Source of the DNA: Mangrovimicrobium sediminis | GTDB lineage: Bacteria; Pseudomonadota; Gammaproteobacteria; Pseudomonadales; Halieaceae | Assembly (NCBI RefSeq): GCF_004745945.1 | Contig: NZ_SRLE01000004.1 | Span: 62,001 to 126,000 of the forward strand | Reading direction: 5' to 3' | DNA length: 64,000 bases | Made by a program: the position numbers and the translations under genes | Notes under the pieces: generated by a model | What the model saw: the letters and a program-made list of their open reading frames with translations, nothing else | Told to the model about the DNA's origin: nothing | The model's database searches: none | Shown: piece by piece, positions 53,999 to 63,078 of the stretch | Numbering within the stretch: position 1 is the first letter of the stretch | Layout: each line of letters begins with the position of its first letter

Positions 53999-55834
53999 CT
54001 AGGGCGCGCGGTTGGCGGCGATGTACGCGTCCACCTGCTCCTCGAGCACGTACAGCGGCACCGCGCCGTTGCGCAGTACCACGTCGTGGAAGGCGCGCAG
54101 GTCGAACCTGTCGCCGAGTGCGGCGCGCGCCTTCTCACGCTCCTCCACGATCTTCAGCATGCCCACCTTGTAGGCGGTCGCCTGGCCGGGCATCACCGCG
54201 TGACGCTCGACCATCTTCACCGCATCGGAGCGCGCGTTGGGCGTGTTCGCCACGTAGAACTCGATGCTCTGCTCGCGGCTCCAGCGCTTGGCGTGCATGC
54301 CGGTGTCCACCACCAGGCGTACCGCGCGCCATAACTCCATGGCCAGGCGGCCGAAGTCCGAGTACGGGTCCTGGTACAGGCCGATCTCCTTGGGCAGCGC
54401 CTCGGAGTACAGGCCCCAGCCCTCGCTGTAGGCGGTGTAGCCCTGGAAGCGGCGGAAGTCCGGCAGTTCCTCGAGCTCCTGCTTGATGGCGATCTGCATG
54501 TGGTGGCCGGGCAGGCCCTCGTGGTAGGCCAGCGCTTCCAGCTGATAGGTGGGCATGGCGCGCATGTCGTAGAGGTTGGCGTAGTAGATGCCGGGGCGCG
54601 AGCCGTCCGCCGCCGGCGCGGTATAGAACGCCTTGCCGGTGGATTTCTCGCGGAAGGGTTCCACTGCCTTCACCACCAGCGGCGCCTTGGGCAGGGTCAG
54701 GAACAGTTCCGGCAGGCGCTCGCGCATGTCGTCGAGTACCGCGTTGGCTTTGGCCAGGTACTGGGCACGGCCTTCATCTGTATCCGGGTAGTAGAACTGG
54801 TCCGCCTCACGCAGGTGCTGCATGAACTCGTTCAGGCTGCCCTCAAAGCCGACTTTGTCCTTGATGGCGCGCATCTCGCCGTGGATGCGTTTTACTTCCG
54901 CCAGGCCCAGCGCGTGAATCTGCTCGGCGCTGAGGTCGGTGGTGGTGAAGTAGCGCAGGCGGTTGGCGTAGTAGGCATCGCCGTCGGGCAGGCGCCAGAC
55001 GCCGGCGTCGTGGCTTGCACTTTTCTGCAGCTTCTCTACCTCGGCGATGAGCCTGCGGTAGGCCGGCTGTACGCTCTCCAGCAGGGCGGTTTCCGCCTCG
55101 CGCAGCAGGCGCGAGCGCTCCGCCGCGGAGATCTCCAGGGCGCCGATCTTGTCGCTGAAGTCGGCCAGCAGCGGGCTGGGTTCGCCGCCGTCGAAGGGCG
55201 CGCCGCTGATCAGGTTGCGGGCGTCGGACAGCACGTGGGGCAGCACGAAATCCGGCGGCACGATGCCGTTCTCAGCGCTGAGTTCGAGGCGCTCGATGAC
55301 CTGGTCGATCAGCCCGGATATGCCGTTGAGACGGGCGATATAGGCCGCAGCGTCCTCGCTGCTGTCGATGCGGTGCTTGTTGATGAGAAACGCGGGAATC
55401 TCCGACTGCTTGCCGCGCATCTGGTCGACCGGGTACTTGTAGTAGCGCCAGCGGTAGTCGTCGATTTCCGCGCGCAGGCGGTCGCTGTAGAGGCGGTGGC
55501 TGAGCGCGGTGGCCGCATCCAGCGTGTCGCTGTCGATGGCTTCCAGCAGTGCCAGGTCGGCCTTGTCCTGGGCCAGCTCACGGTCCAGGGCCGCGCTGGA
55601 GTAGTCCTTCCACTTGTCGTAGTCATCCTTGATGCCGAGGTCGGTCTGCTCTTCCGGATCCCGGCTCAGGTAGCCTGCCCAGATTTCGGCGAACAGCTCG
55701 CGGGCCTGCGCGGACGCGGTTGCGCTGTCGGACATGGCGGCGGGTTTGGAAGGGGGTTCGGCAAAAACCGGTGCAACGGACAAAGCGAGGGCGGTGACGG
55801 CGGCGATGACCGCGCCGAGCAGGCGTAGGGACAT
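53999..55834 (-). CDS. DUF885-family secreted metallopeptidase-like protein
   Basis: A 611-residue exported protein: signal peptide to about residue 25 (VTALALSVAPVFAEP), then a mostly helical domain with the zinc motif AYHEGLPGHHMQIAI and the downstream glutamate in GYTAYSEGWGLYSE. DUF885 proteins resemble M2/M32-type carboxypeptidases. ATG 55834 begins a proper signal peptide; the frame is open further upstream. Substrate unknown. Confidence 0.87.
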   Translation of the reverse strand: MSLRLLGAVIAAVTALALSVAPVFAEPPSKPAAMSDSATASAQARELFAEIWAGYLSRDPEEQTDLGIKDDYDKWKDYSSAALDRELAQDKADLALLEAIDSDTLDAATALSHRLYSDRLRAEIDDYRWRYYKYPVDQMRGKQSEIPAFLINKHRIDSSEDAAAYIARLNGISGLIDQVIERLELSAENGIVPPDFVLPHVLSDARNLISGAPFDGGEPSPLLADFSDKIGALEISAAERSRLLREAETALLESVQPAYRRLIAEVEKLQKSASHDAGVWRLPDGDAYYANRLRYFTTTDLSAEQIHALGLAEVKRIHGEMRAIKDKVGFEGSLNEFMQHLREADQFYYPDTDEGRAQYLAKANAVLDDMRERLPELFLTLPKAPLVVKAVEPFREKSTGKAFYTAPAADGSRPGIYYANLYDMRAMPTYQLEALAYHEGLPGHHMQIAIKQELEELPDFRRFQGYTAYSEGWGLYSEALPKEIGLYQDPYSDFGRLAMELWRAVRLVVDTGMHAKRWSREQSIEFYVANTPNARSDAVKMVERHAVMPGQATAYKVGMLKIVEEREKARAALGDRFDLRAFHDVVLRNGAVPLYVLEEQVDAYIAANRAP

Positions 55835-56011
55835 AGTATTTCCATCGGGTTGGAAGAAACAGGAACCCGCGGTGCCAGGGTAGGGCCTGCGGGTTGCTGT
55901 TTCAGTGGTTTCAGCCAGGATCACTGGCCAGCCGGGGCGGAACTATACACGCGTGGGCCGGGCTTGCCAACCGCGGGGAGGCCGCCCGGACCGGGCGGTG
56001 TCCGCTGTGGC

Positions 56012-56119
56012 AAGCTGAGGCTCGCATGCAAACTGAAGCTCCAGTGCAATCTGCAGTTTCAGCGTAATCTGAAGTTCCAGCGCAACTTGAAGTGCCAGGG
56101 CAAACTGAAGCTTCAGCCA
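56012..56119. repeat. Six imperfect 18-bp tandem repeats
   Basis: Units start at 56012, 56030, 56048, 56066, 56084 and 56102, with consensus close to AANCTGAAGYTCCAGYGC. The array ends 3 bp before the last base of the HerA-like stop codon on the other strand. It fills most of the gap to the DUF885 gene; the remainder (55835-56011) holds nothing recognised. Confidence 0.85.
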
Positions 56120-56122
56120 GGG

Positions 56123-57577
56123 TCACTTGAGCAGCGAACCGAGAATGCCGCGCATCAGGCGCTGGCCGGTGGCGGAACCCAGGCTGCGCGCCAGGCTCTT
56201 GAGGAAGGCCTCGCCCACACTCTGGCGGGAACTGCTGCGCGCCGGTGTGGTGCCGGCTTTCTTCGCGCGTTTTTTCAGCTCCGCCTCGTCCTGTTCCGCC
56301 TGCATCGCCTTCATGCGCTCAGTGAGCACCTCGTGGGCCGAGCGCGGGTCCACCGCGGTGCCGTACAGGCGCAGGTTGGGATCGCGCTCGATCTGCAGCT
56401 TGCGTTCCTCGGCGCTGGCCTTGCCCATGCGTGAACTGGGCGGGCGTACCAGCACCCGCTGCACGGGCGCGGGAATACCCTTGTTCTGCAGGGTCGAGAC
56501 CAGCGCTTCACCCACGCCCAGTTCGCTGATCACGCTCACCGTGTCCAGCGCGGGATTTTCGCGGAACGACTGGGCGGCGACGCGCACCGCTTTTTGTTCT
56601 TTCGGCGTGTAGGCGCGCAGGGCGTGCTGTACGCGGTTGCCCAACTGGCCGAGCACGCTGTCCGGGATGTCCGCCGGGCTCTGGGTGATGAAGTAAACGC
56701 CGACGCCCTTGGAGCGAATCAGCCGCACCACCTGCTCGATCTTCTCGAGCAGGGATTTCGGCGCGCCCTTGAACAACAAGTGGGCCTCGTCGAAGAAGAA
56801 CACCAGCACGGGTTTTTCCGGGTCGCCCAGTTCCGGAAGCGTCTCGAACAACTCCGAGAGCAGCCACAGCAGGAAGGTGGAGTAGATGCGCGGGCTGAGG
56901 ATCAGTGTCTCGGCGGCCAGCACATTGATCACCCCGCGCCCTTCGCGGGTCACCTGCATGAAGTCCGACAGCTGCAGTGCGGGTTCACCGAAGAAGGACT
57001 TGCCGCCCTCGCGCTCGAGCATCAGCAGCCGGCGCAGGATGGCGTTGACCGAGGATTTCGCCACCCTGTAGCCGGTGCCGAGGTCGGCGCTGTGGTCGGC
57101 CAGGTAGAGCAAGGTGGTGCGCAGGTCGGCGAGGTCGACGAGCAGAATGCCCTCGGCATCGGCGAACTCGAACACCAGGGTGAGCACGCTCTCCTGGGTT
57201 TCGTTGAGTTCCAGCAGGCGCGAGATCAGCTGCGGACCCATCTCGGAGATGGTTGCGCGCACCGGTACGCCGAGCTTGCCGAACAGGTCCCAGAAAGCCA
57301 CCGGGTAGCCGCGCTGGCTGTAGTCGGCAATGCCGATCTTCTCCACCCGCTCATCCACCTTGGGGTGCGGCTTGCCCGGCTGGCACAGGCCGGAGAGGTC
57401 GCCCTTGACGTCGGCCAGGAACACCGGCACGCCGAGGTCGGAAAAACCCTCGGCCAGGCATTGCAGGGTGACGGTCTTGCCCGTGCCGGTAGCGCCGGCC
57501 ACCAGGCCGTGTCGATTGGCGTAGCGCGGATCGAGGAATACCTGGCCGGCATCGCTGCCGCCGATCAGAATGCTCAT
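56123..57577 (-). CDS. HerA/VirB4-like ATPase (DUF853)
   Basis: A 484-residue P-loop ATPase of the HerA-FtsK superfamily, with Walker A GATGTGKT, Walker B LVFFFDEAHLLF and the arginine-rich sensor region (QVVRLIRSKGVGVYFITQSP). DUF853 proteins are widespread; E. coli YjgR is one, and their role is unknown. No NurA nuclease or defence gene is nearby, so DNA-end processing should not be assumed. ATG 57577 matches the family start MSILIGGSDAGQ. Confidence 0.88.
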   Translation of the reverse strand: MSILIGGSDAGQVFLDPRYANRHGLVAGATGTGKTVTLQCLAEGFSDLGVPVFLADVKGDLSGLCQPGKPHPKVDERVEKIGIADYSQRGYPVAFWDLFGKLGVPVRATISEMGPQLISRLLELNETQESVLTLVFEFADAEGILLVDLADLRTTLLYLADHSADLGTGYRVAKSSVNAILRRLLMLEREGGKSFFGEPALQLSDFMQVTREGRGVINVLAAETLILSPRIYSTFLLWLLSELFETLPELGDPEKPVLVFFFDEAHLLFKGAPKSLLEKIEQVVRLIRSKGVGVYFITQSPADIPDSVLGQLGNRVQHALRAYTPKEQKAVRVAAQSFRENPALDTVSVISELGVGEALVSTLQNKGIPAPVQRVLVRPPSSRMGKASAEERKLQIERDPNLRLYGTAVDPRSAHEVLTERMKAMQAEQDEAELKKRAKKAGTTPARSSSRQSVGEAFLKSLARSLGSATGQRLMRGILGSLLK

Positions 57578-57686
57578 GGTGCGGGGGAACTCCTGTGGCA
57601 AACCCGGCCAGATTAACCACATGCCGGCGGCCTTGCCAGTTTTTCCACGGCTGCTAGATTAGGGTGACTGTAAGTGGAGGGTACCC

Positions 57687-58592
57687 ATGCGCTGGGAAGA
57701 CGGCAGGCGTAGTGACAACGTGGACGACCGGCGCGGCGAAAGCGCACCGCGTATGGCGGCGGCCGGGGCAGCGCCCCTGCTGCTGCGCTTTTTACCGGGC
57801 CTGCTGCGCTCGAAAACCGGCCGCACCATCCTCGTGGTCGGGCTTGTGGTGCTGGTCGGCGGGCAGATGCTCGGGGTCGATGTGCTCTCGCTGCTCGCCG
57901 GGGGTTCGTCCGGCAGCGCGCCGCGCACTGCCGAGTTCAGCGAGGCGGAGCAGCAGCGCGCGGATTTCGTCGCGGTGGTGCTCGCCGATACCGAGGATAC
58001 CTGGCGCGAGATCTTCAGCGCCCGCGGCGCCACCTACCGCGACCCGACCCTGGTACTGTTCACCGGCCGCGTCAATTCCGCCTGCGGTAGCGCCACCTCC
58101 GCCGTGGGGCCGTTCTACTGCCCCGGCGACCAGCAGGTGTACATCGACCTGTCTTTCTTCGATGATCTCGCCCGGCGCCACGGCGCCCCGGGGGATTTCG
58201 CCCAGGCCTACGTGCTGGCCCACGAGATCGGCCACCACGTGCAGACCCTGCTCGGCATCAGCCAGAAAGTGCACCAGGCGGGGGCGGGACGCAGCGCCGC
58301 CGAGGTCAATGCGCTCTCCGTGCGCCAGGAACTGCAGGCCGACTGCTTTGCCGGCATCTGGGGGCACGCGGCGCACACCCAGCGGCAGATGCTCGACCCC
58401 GGCGACCTGGAGGAAGCCCTGCGCGCCGCCTCGGCGATCGGCGACGACCGCCTGCAGCGCGAAGCGGGCCGTCAGGTAGTGCCGGACAGCTTCACCCACG
58501 GCAGCTCCGAGCAGCGCGTGCGCTGGTTCCGCGCCGGCTTCGAGGGCGGCAGCCTGGAGGATTGCGATACGTTTGCGGCGGGGGCGGGGTAG
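57687..58592 (+). CDS. YpfJ-type neutral zinc metallopeptidase
   Basis: A 301-residue protein with one N-terminal span (TILVVGLVVLVGGQMLG) and a periplasmic domain with the zinc motif VLAHEIGHHVQTLLG and the third ligand region RQELQADCFAGIWGH. The start MRWEDGRRSDNVDDRRG is the conserved YpfJ N-terminus. GTGGAGG precedes the ATG. Substrate unknown. Confidence 0.9.
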   Translation: MRWEDGRRSDNVDDRRGESAPRMAAAGAAPLLLRFLPGLLRSKTGRTILVVGLVVLVGGQMLGVDVLSLLAGGSSGSAPRTAEFSEAEQQRADFVAVVLADTEDTWREIFSARGATYRDPTLVLFTGRVNSACGSATSAVGPFYCPGDQQVYIDLSFFDDLARRHGAPGDFAQAYVLAHEIGHHVQTLLGISQKVHQAGAGRSAAEVNALSVRQELQADCFAGIWGHAAHTQRQMLDPGDLEEALRAASAIGDDRLQREAGRQVVPDSFTHGSSEQRVRWFRAGFEGGSLEDCDTFAAGAG

Positions 58593-58685
58593 CGTCACCG
58601 CTGCTTGAAACACCGCGTAGAATCAGCTTTAAGTATTGGAAAAATATTATAAAAACAATCTGTTAAGAGATTTATCTCAGCTGGA

Positions 58686-59078
58686 TTATTCTTTCTCTTT
58701 GTCAGCGTCTCCGCCCTCCGGCGACGGCTGCTCGCCCCCGAACCACTGCGTCAGGCGCGCCTGCGTGCGCTGCCGCACGTCGTCGTTGACCTGGCTGGCG
58801 ACGGTGGCCAGGGCCAGGGCCAGCACGCCGAGGTCGTCGGCGTAACCGATGCCCGGGGTCAGGTCGACGATGGCATCCAGCGGCGCGATGAAGTAGCCGA
58901 GGGCGCCGATGATGGTCGCCTTGGCCCAGCGCGGAGTGTCGTCCTGCTGCGCGGCGTAGTACAGCAGCAGCGCCTTCTCCACCACCTCGCGCCCGGCGGT
59001 TTTCGCGTAGCGGCCCAGTTTGTCGCGCAGGCCCTCTTCGCTATAGGCCTCTTCGTAGGGATTCGGTTGTTCGCTCAT
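58686..59078 (-). CDS. YkvA-type DUF1232 membrane protein
   Basis: A 130-residue protein with the DUF1232 core: PRWAKATIIGALGYFIAPLDAIVDLTPGIGYADDLGVL (key residues PLD-x4-DLTP-x4-YADDLGVL). It has one or two short hydrophobic helices. It starts 5 bp after the WYL regulator's stop and is very likely in the same transcript. Function unknown. Confidence 0.85.
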   Translation of the reverse strand: MSEQPNPYEEAYSEEGLRDKLGRYAKTAGREVVEKALLLYYAAQQDDTPRWAKATIIGALGYFIAPLDAIVDLTPGIGYADDLGVLALALATVASQVNDDVRQRTQARLTQWFGGEQPSPEGGDADKEKE

Positions 59079-59083
59079 ATCTG

Positions 59084-59956
59084 TCAGCCGAACAGCCAGG
59101 GCGCCAGTGCGTCGCGGTTGGCGACGACGATCTGCTGTGCCATGGGGTCCGTGCGTTCCTCCAGCGGGTCGATGTGCAGGAGCTTGAGCGCATAGGGTAC
59201 CAGCCGCGCGCGGGTCTCGATAGCGAGGGCGCCATCGCGCATGCCGTAGTCGCACTCCACCACCTCGCGCTGGGCGGGGGACAGCCCCGGGTGCGGCTCG
59301 ATGCGGATCTCCACCCGGGTGGTCCAGTCGCTGTCGCCCTCCACGCCGTGGGGCGAGGGGTCCATGATCTCCGGTACGTCGCGAAAGCGGCTGAGCACGA
59401 AATCCCGGTACTCCTGGTTTTTCTCGCACCAGGCGCGCACGTGCCAGCGCAGGCCGGTAAATACCAGCGTGTGAGGCACGATGATGCGCCCCTCGCGGTC
59501 CGGATGGTTGAGCGAGACGTAGTCGCACTCCAGTCGTCGCTGCTGGCGCGCCGCCTGCAGGATGGGACGCAGGGTCTGTGGCGCCACGTCGCGCACCGGC
59601 TGGGCGAGCACCTCGATATTGCCCACGTCCAGCGCCAGGGATTCGAACATGCCAGCCAGTTCGTTGTTGCGCGCCACCAGGTGCAGGTACTCGTCCGCCA
59701 GGCCCTGGGTGACGCGCGGTGAGAAGTCCGCGGCGGGCTTGTAGCCCTTGAGATACTTGTCGTACTCGAGGTTGCCGGGACCGACCTCGCGCAGGTAGTT
59801 GTTGATGTCCTTGCTCGCCTGCTGGCGGCCGATGCCGAAGGTGTCGCACAGGTGGCGCGTGGTCAGGCGCCCCTCCCACAGGGCGATGGTCTCGATGTAG
59901 CGGTAGCGCACCAGCAGTTCCCAGCGGAACGGCCAGCGCGGTTGGTCGGTTTGCAT
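59084..59956 (-). CDS. WYL-domain transcriptional regulator
   Basis: A 290-residue regulator: N-terminal winged helix ([34 protein letters not shown]), then a WYL ligand-binding domain ([47 protein letters not shown]) and a C-terminal WCX part. The layout resembles the BrxR/CapW group, which in other genomes represses phage-defence loci; here the only partner is the YkvA-type gene. ATG 59956 has AGGTGA upstream. Confidence 0.85.
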   Translation of the reverse strand: MQTDQPRWPFRWELLVRYRYIETIALWEGRLTTRHLCDTFGIGRQQASKDINNYLREVGPGNLEYDKYLKGYKPAADFSPRVTQGLADEYLHLVARNNELAGMFESLALDVGNIEVLAQPVRDVAPQTLRPILQAARQQRRLECDYVSLNHPDREGRIIVPHTLVFTGLRWHVRAWCEKNQEYRDFVLSRFRDVPEIMDPSPHGVEGDSDWTTRVEIRIEPHPGLSPAQREVVECDYGMRDGALAIETRARLVPYALKLLHIDPLEERTDPMAQQIVVANRDALAPWLFG

Positions 59957-60022
59957 TGCGGCATTCACCTGGCGGCTCGACCTGCCATAATACAGGCGAG
60001 TGGCGGACAACAGGAGGGAGCG

Positions 60023-60394
60023 ATGCAACTCGGCGCATTTTCGGTCAGTCTCGCGGTGAAGGATATCGCGGCCTCAAGAGCATTCTACGAGGCCCTGGGC
60101 TTCGCGGTGGTGGGCGGCGACCAGGACCAGAACTGGCTGATCCTGCGTAACGGCGACACCACCCTGGGCCTGTTCCAGGGCATGTTCGAGCGCAATGCGC
60201 TCACCTTCAACCCCGGCTGGGATGCCCAGGCCGGCAATCTCGAGGAATTCACCGACGTGCGTGAGATCCAGCGCCACCTGCGCGAGCAGGGTATCGCGCT
60301 GACCCAGGAGGCCGACGAGAGCGGCAGCGGGCCGGCGCATATCGCCATGCTCGATCCCGATGGCAACCCGGTGCTGATCGACCAGCACGTGTGA
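60023..60394 (+). CDS. VOC-family protein
   Basis: A 123-residue single-module glyoxalase-fold protein with [22 protein letters not shown] at the start, [21 protein letters not shown] in the middle and [15 protein letters not shown] at the end. The first metal-ligand histidine is replaced by serine, so metal use is uncertain. GGAGGGAG precedes the ATG. Between it and the next gene (60420-60515) are irregular CCAG-rich repeats. Confidence 0.82.
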   Translation: MQLGAFSVSLAVKDIAASRAFYEALGFAVVGGDQDQNWLILRNGDTTLGLFQGMFERNALTFNPGWDAQAGNLEEFTDVREIQRHLREQGIALTQEADESGSGPAHIAMLDPDGNPVLIDQHV

Positions 60395-60527
60395 ACGGGG
60401 TTATCCGATTGTCCCTGAGTGAACTGGTCCAGACCGGGCTGGAGCAGGCCGCGTTAGTCCAGGCCAGGCCAGTCCAGAGCAGTTCAGTTCAGAGCGAGTG
60501 AGTCCAGAACAGGTAAGGAGAACAGGC

Positions 60528-61079
60528 TTGCAATCCATTTGTGTGTACACCGGGGCCAACCCCGGAAACCGCCCCGCCTATGCCGAGGCGGCGCAGGCGC
60601 TGGCCAGGGAACTGGCCGGGCGCGGTATCACCCTGGTCTACGGCGGCGGCCATGTCGGCCTGATGGGCGTGTCCGCGGACGCCGCCCTGGCGGCGGGCGG
60701 CCGGGTGGTGGGCGTGATTCCCGCTGACATCGCCGAGCGCGAGAAACGCCACGACGGCGTCACCGAACTGCATGTGGTGGAGAACATGCACGAGCGCAAG
60801 ATGACCATGACCAAGGCCTCCGACGGCATGGTGGCGCTGCCCGGCGGCCTCGGCACCATGGAGGAGTTGTTCGAGGTGTGGACCTGGAATCAGCTCGGCT
60901 TCCACCGCAAGCCGGTCGGCCTGCTCAATGTCGAGGGCTACTACGACAGCCTGCTCGCCTTCCTCGATAACGCGGTCGCCGAGGGCTTCGTGCGCCAGCA
61001 GCATCGCGAACTGCTGCTGGTGGAAACCTGCCCGGTGGCGCTGGTGGACCGTATGCAGGCGTTTGCGGCGGCGGAGTGA
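60528..61079 (+). CDS. LOG-family cytokinin riboside phosphoribohydrolase-like protein
   Basis: A 183-residue nucleotide hydrolase of the LOG family that releases a base from a nucleoside monophosphate; bacterial members are often called lysine-decarboxylase-like by mistake. The signature PGGLGTMEELFEVWTW is present, as is the YGGGHVGLMG phosphate loop. TTG 60528 is chosen because AAGGAG lies eight bases upstream and it gives the family start QSICVYTGAN. Confidence 0.87.
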   Translation: MQSICVYTGANPGNRPAYAEAAQALARELAGRGITLVYGGGHVGLMGVSADAALAAGGRVVGVIPADIAEREKRHDGVTELHVVENMHERKMTMTKASDGMVALPGGLGTMEELFEVWTWNQLGFHRKPVGLLNVEGYYDSLLAFLDNAVAEGFVRQQHRELLLVETCPVALVDRMQAFAAAE

Positions 61080-61106
61080 TTCCCCGCGCCGCCTGAGCGG
61101 TCGAGG

Positions 61107-61481
61107 CTAGTCCGCCCAGACGTTGGCTTTGGCGTCAAACGCGGTGGAGGACTTGCGCACCACGCAAAACCGCTGTCCGGTGGGCGCCTGCATCACGCAC
61201 CAGGTGCTGACCTTGCCCACCCGTTGGGCGCCGAGGGCCTCCAGTCGGCGCACCTCTGCCTCGATGTCGTCGGTCTCGATATCCAGGTGCACGCGGCTTT
61301 CGTGTTCCACCTTCTGCACCTCGATATGCAGTTCGTCGTGTGGGTCCTCGAGGACTACGTATTTCTCGTCCTCTTCGCCGGACAGGGCCATGCCCAGTGC
61401 CTGGCTCCAGAAATCCGCGGCGGTTTGCAGGTCCTCGGTCTGGCAGTCGATGATGAAGCCGACCAGTTTGCTTTTGTGCAT
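61107..61481 (-). CDS. VOC-family protein, glyoxalase-like
   Basis: A 124-residue protein of the VOC fold (FIIDCQTEDLQTAADFWSQALG; RVHLDIETDDIEAEVRRLEALG; MQAPTGQRFCVVRKSS). The histidine in RVHLDIE could be a metal ligand; the first-strand ligand is missing. Probably binds a small molecule; function unknown. Divergent from the M28 peptidase gene. Confidence 0.82.
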   Translation of the reverse strand: MHKSKLVGFIIDCQTEDLQTAADFWSQALGMALSGEEDEKYVVLEDPHDELHIEVQKVEHESRVHLDIETDDIEAEVRRLEALGAQRVGKVSTWCVMQAPTGQRFCVVRKSSTAFDAKANVWAD

Positions 61482-61618
61482 GGTGAAAATCCTGTCGTTG
61501 GGCGCGCCGCGGTCGCGACGGCTGCTGGAGTATTGGTGACGGTCCTCCGCTCGTCCAGTGGCGCGTTGCCCGGCTGTAGGGCGAACGCGTAGTATCGGGG
61601 TTTCGAGGAGGTACCCGC

Positions 61619-63040
61619 ATGTCCCGTTTCCTGTCCACTCTCTATCGTTCTCACTCGCTGGCGCCACCGTGGGCACTGGCGCTCCTGCTGGCGCTGGCGC
61701 CGCTGTCCCTGGCCCGCGCCGGGGAGGGCGCTGCCGAGGCACAGGCATTCGCCCAGCGCGTCGCGCAGGAGAGCCTGGCCTACGAGTTGGTCACTTCCCT
61801 CACCACCGAGGTTGGGCCGCGCCTGGCCGGCACGCCGGAGGAGGCGCGGGCGCGCCGCTGGGCGGTGGACAAACTCAAGGCACTGGGTTTCAGCAATGTG
61901 CGCCAGGAACCCTTCGAGCTACCGGTGTGGCGGCGCGGCCTGGAAATCGCGGAGATCACCGCCCCATTTCCGCAGCCGCTGGCCGTTACCACCCTGGGCG
62001 GCAGTGTCTCCACCGGCCCCGAGGGCGTGGAGGGCGAGGTGTTGTCCGTAGCCACGGTGGCCGCGCTGCAGGGGCTTCCGGCGGACGCGGTGGCCGGGCG
62101 TATCGTGTTCGTCGACGAGGTCATGACCCGCACCCAGGACGGTTCCGGCTATGGTGTGGCGGCGGCCAAACGGCGCACGGCGGCCTACGCCGCCCATGAA
62201 AAAGGTGCACTGGCGGTATTGATCCGCTCGGTGGGCACCCACAGCCATCGCCTGCCGCACACCGGCCAGATGCGCCGGGTGACCGAGCCCGGCGACAACC
62301 CCGGCGTACCAGCGGCGGCGCTGTCCGCCCCGGACGCCGACCAACTGGCCCGGGTACTGGCCCGCGCCGGCAGCGCGCGCGTACGCCTGGTGCTTACCCC
62401 GCAGCAGCGTCCCGCCGGCAAGTCCGCCAACGTGGTGGCGGAAATTCCGGGGCGCCTGGCGCCGCAGGAGATCGTGCTGGTCGGCGCCCACCTGGATTCC
62501 TGGGACCTGGGCACCGGTGCGGTGGACGACGGCGCCGGCGTGGCTATCGTCACTGCGGCGGCCAAACACCTGATGGATGCCATGCCGCGCGGTCCGGCAC
62601 GCACTGTGCGTATCGTGCTGTTCGGCGCCGAGGAGGTCGGCCTGGTCGGCGCCAAAGCCTACGCCGAGGCGCACCGTGAGGAACTCGCCAACCATGTGAT
62701 TGCCGCGGAGTCGGATTTCGGTGCCGGGCGTATCTGGCGCTTCGATACCGGGGTGGGCGAGGGCGCGCGCGACGCGGCACTGGCACTGGCGCAGCCGATG
62801 GCGGTGTTTGGTGTGGTGCCCGGCAACGACCGCGCCAGGGGCGGGCCGGACCTCAAATACCTGCGCGAGAGCGGCGTCCCGGTGGTCACCCTGCTGCAGA
62901 ACGGCCTGGATTATTTTGACCTGCACCACACGGCGGACGATACCCTGGACAAGATCGACCCGGACGACCTGGCGCAGAATGTCGCGGTGTATGCCGCCTT
63001 CCTGTACCAGGTGGCCAACGGCGGCGAGCTCTACCGCTAA
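61619..63040 (+). CDS. Secreted M28-family metallopeptidase
   Basis: A 473-residue exported aminopeptidase-like enzyme: signal peptide to about residue 35 (LLALAPLSLARAGEG), a PA-domain insert (about 130-270), and the zinc site in VLVGAHLDSWDLGTGAVDDGAGVAI, LFGAEEVGLVG and DYFDLHHTADDTLDKID. Such enzymes are carboxypeptidase Q-like. GGAGG precedes the ATG. Confidence 0.9.
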   Translation: MSRFLSTLYRSHSLAPPWALALLLALAPLSLARAGEGAAEAQAFAQRVAQESLAYELVTSLTTEVGPRLAGTPEEARARRWAVDKLKALGFSNVRQEPFELPVWRRGLEIAEITAPFPQPLAVTTLGGSVSTGPEGVEGEVLSVATVAALQGLPADAVAGRIVFVDEVMTRTQDGSGYGVAAAKRRTAAYAAHEKGALAVLIRSVGTHSHRLPHTGQMRRVTEPGDNPGVPAAALSAPDADQLARVLARAGSARVRLVLTPQQRPAGKSANVVAEIPGRLAPQEIVLVGAHLDSWDLGTGAVDDGAGVAIVTAAAKHLMDAMPRGPARTVRIVLFGAEEVGLVGAKAYAEAHREELANHVIAAESDFGAGRIWRFDTGVGEGARDAALALAQPMAVFGVVPGNDRARGGPDLKYLRESGVPVVTLLQNGLDYFDLHHTADDTLDKIDPDDLAQNVAVYAAFLYQVANGGELYR

Positions 63041-63078
63041 ACCCTCGCGGCGCAGCGGCTTGCGCCACAAGCCGGCCG

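Noticed and set aside
56123-57577. HerA-like ATPase as part of a NurA-HerA repair or Sir2-HerA defence pair
   Set aside because: The sequence fits the DUF853/YjgR group and no nuclease or Sir2 gene adjoins it.
59084-59956. WYL regulator as the control gene of a phage-defence locus (BrxR/CapW-like)
   Set aside because: The neighbours are a YkvA-type membrane protein and a VOC protein; no nuclease, methylase or CBASS-type gene is nearby.
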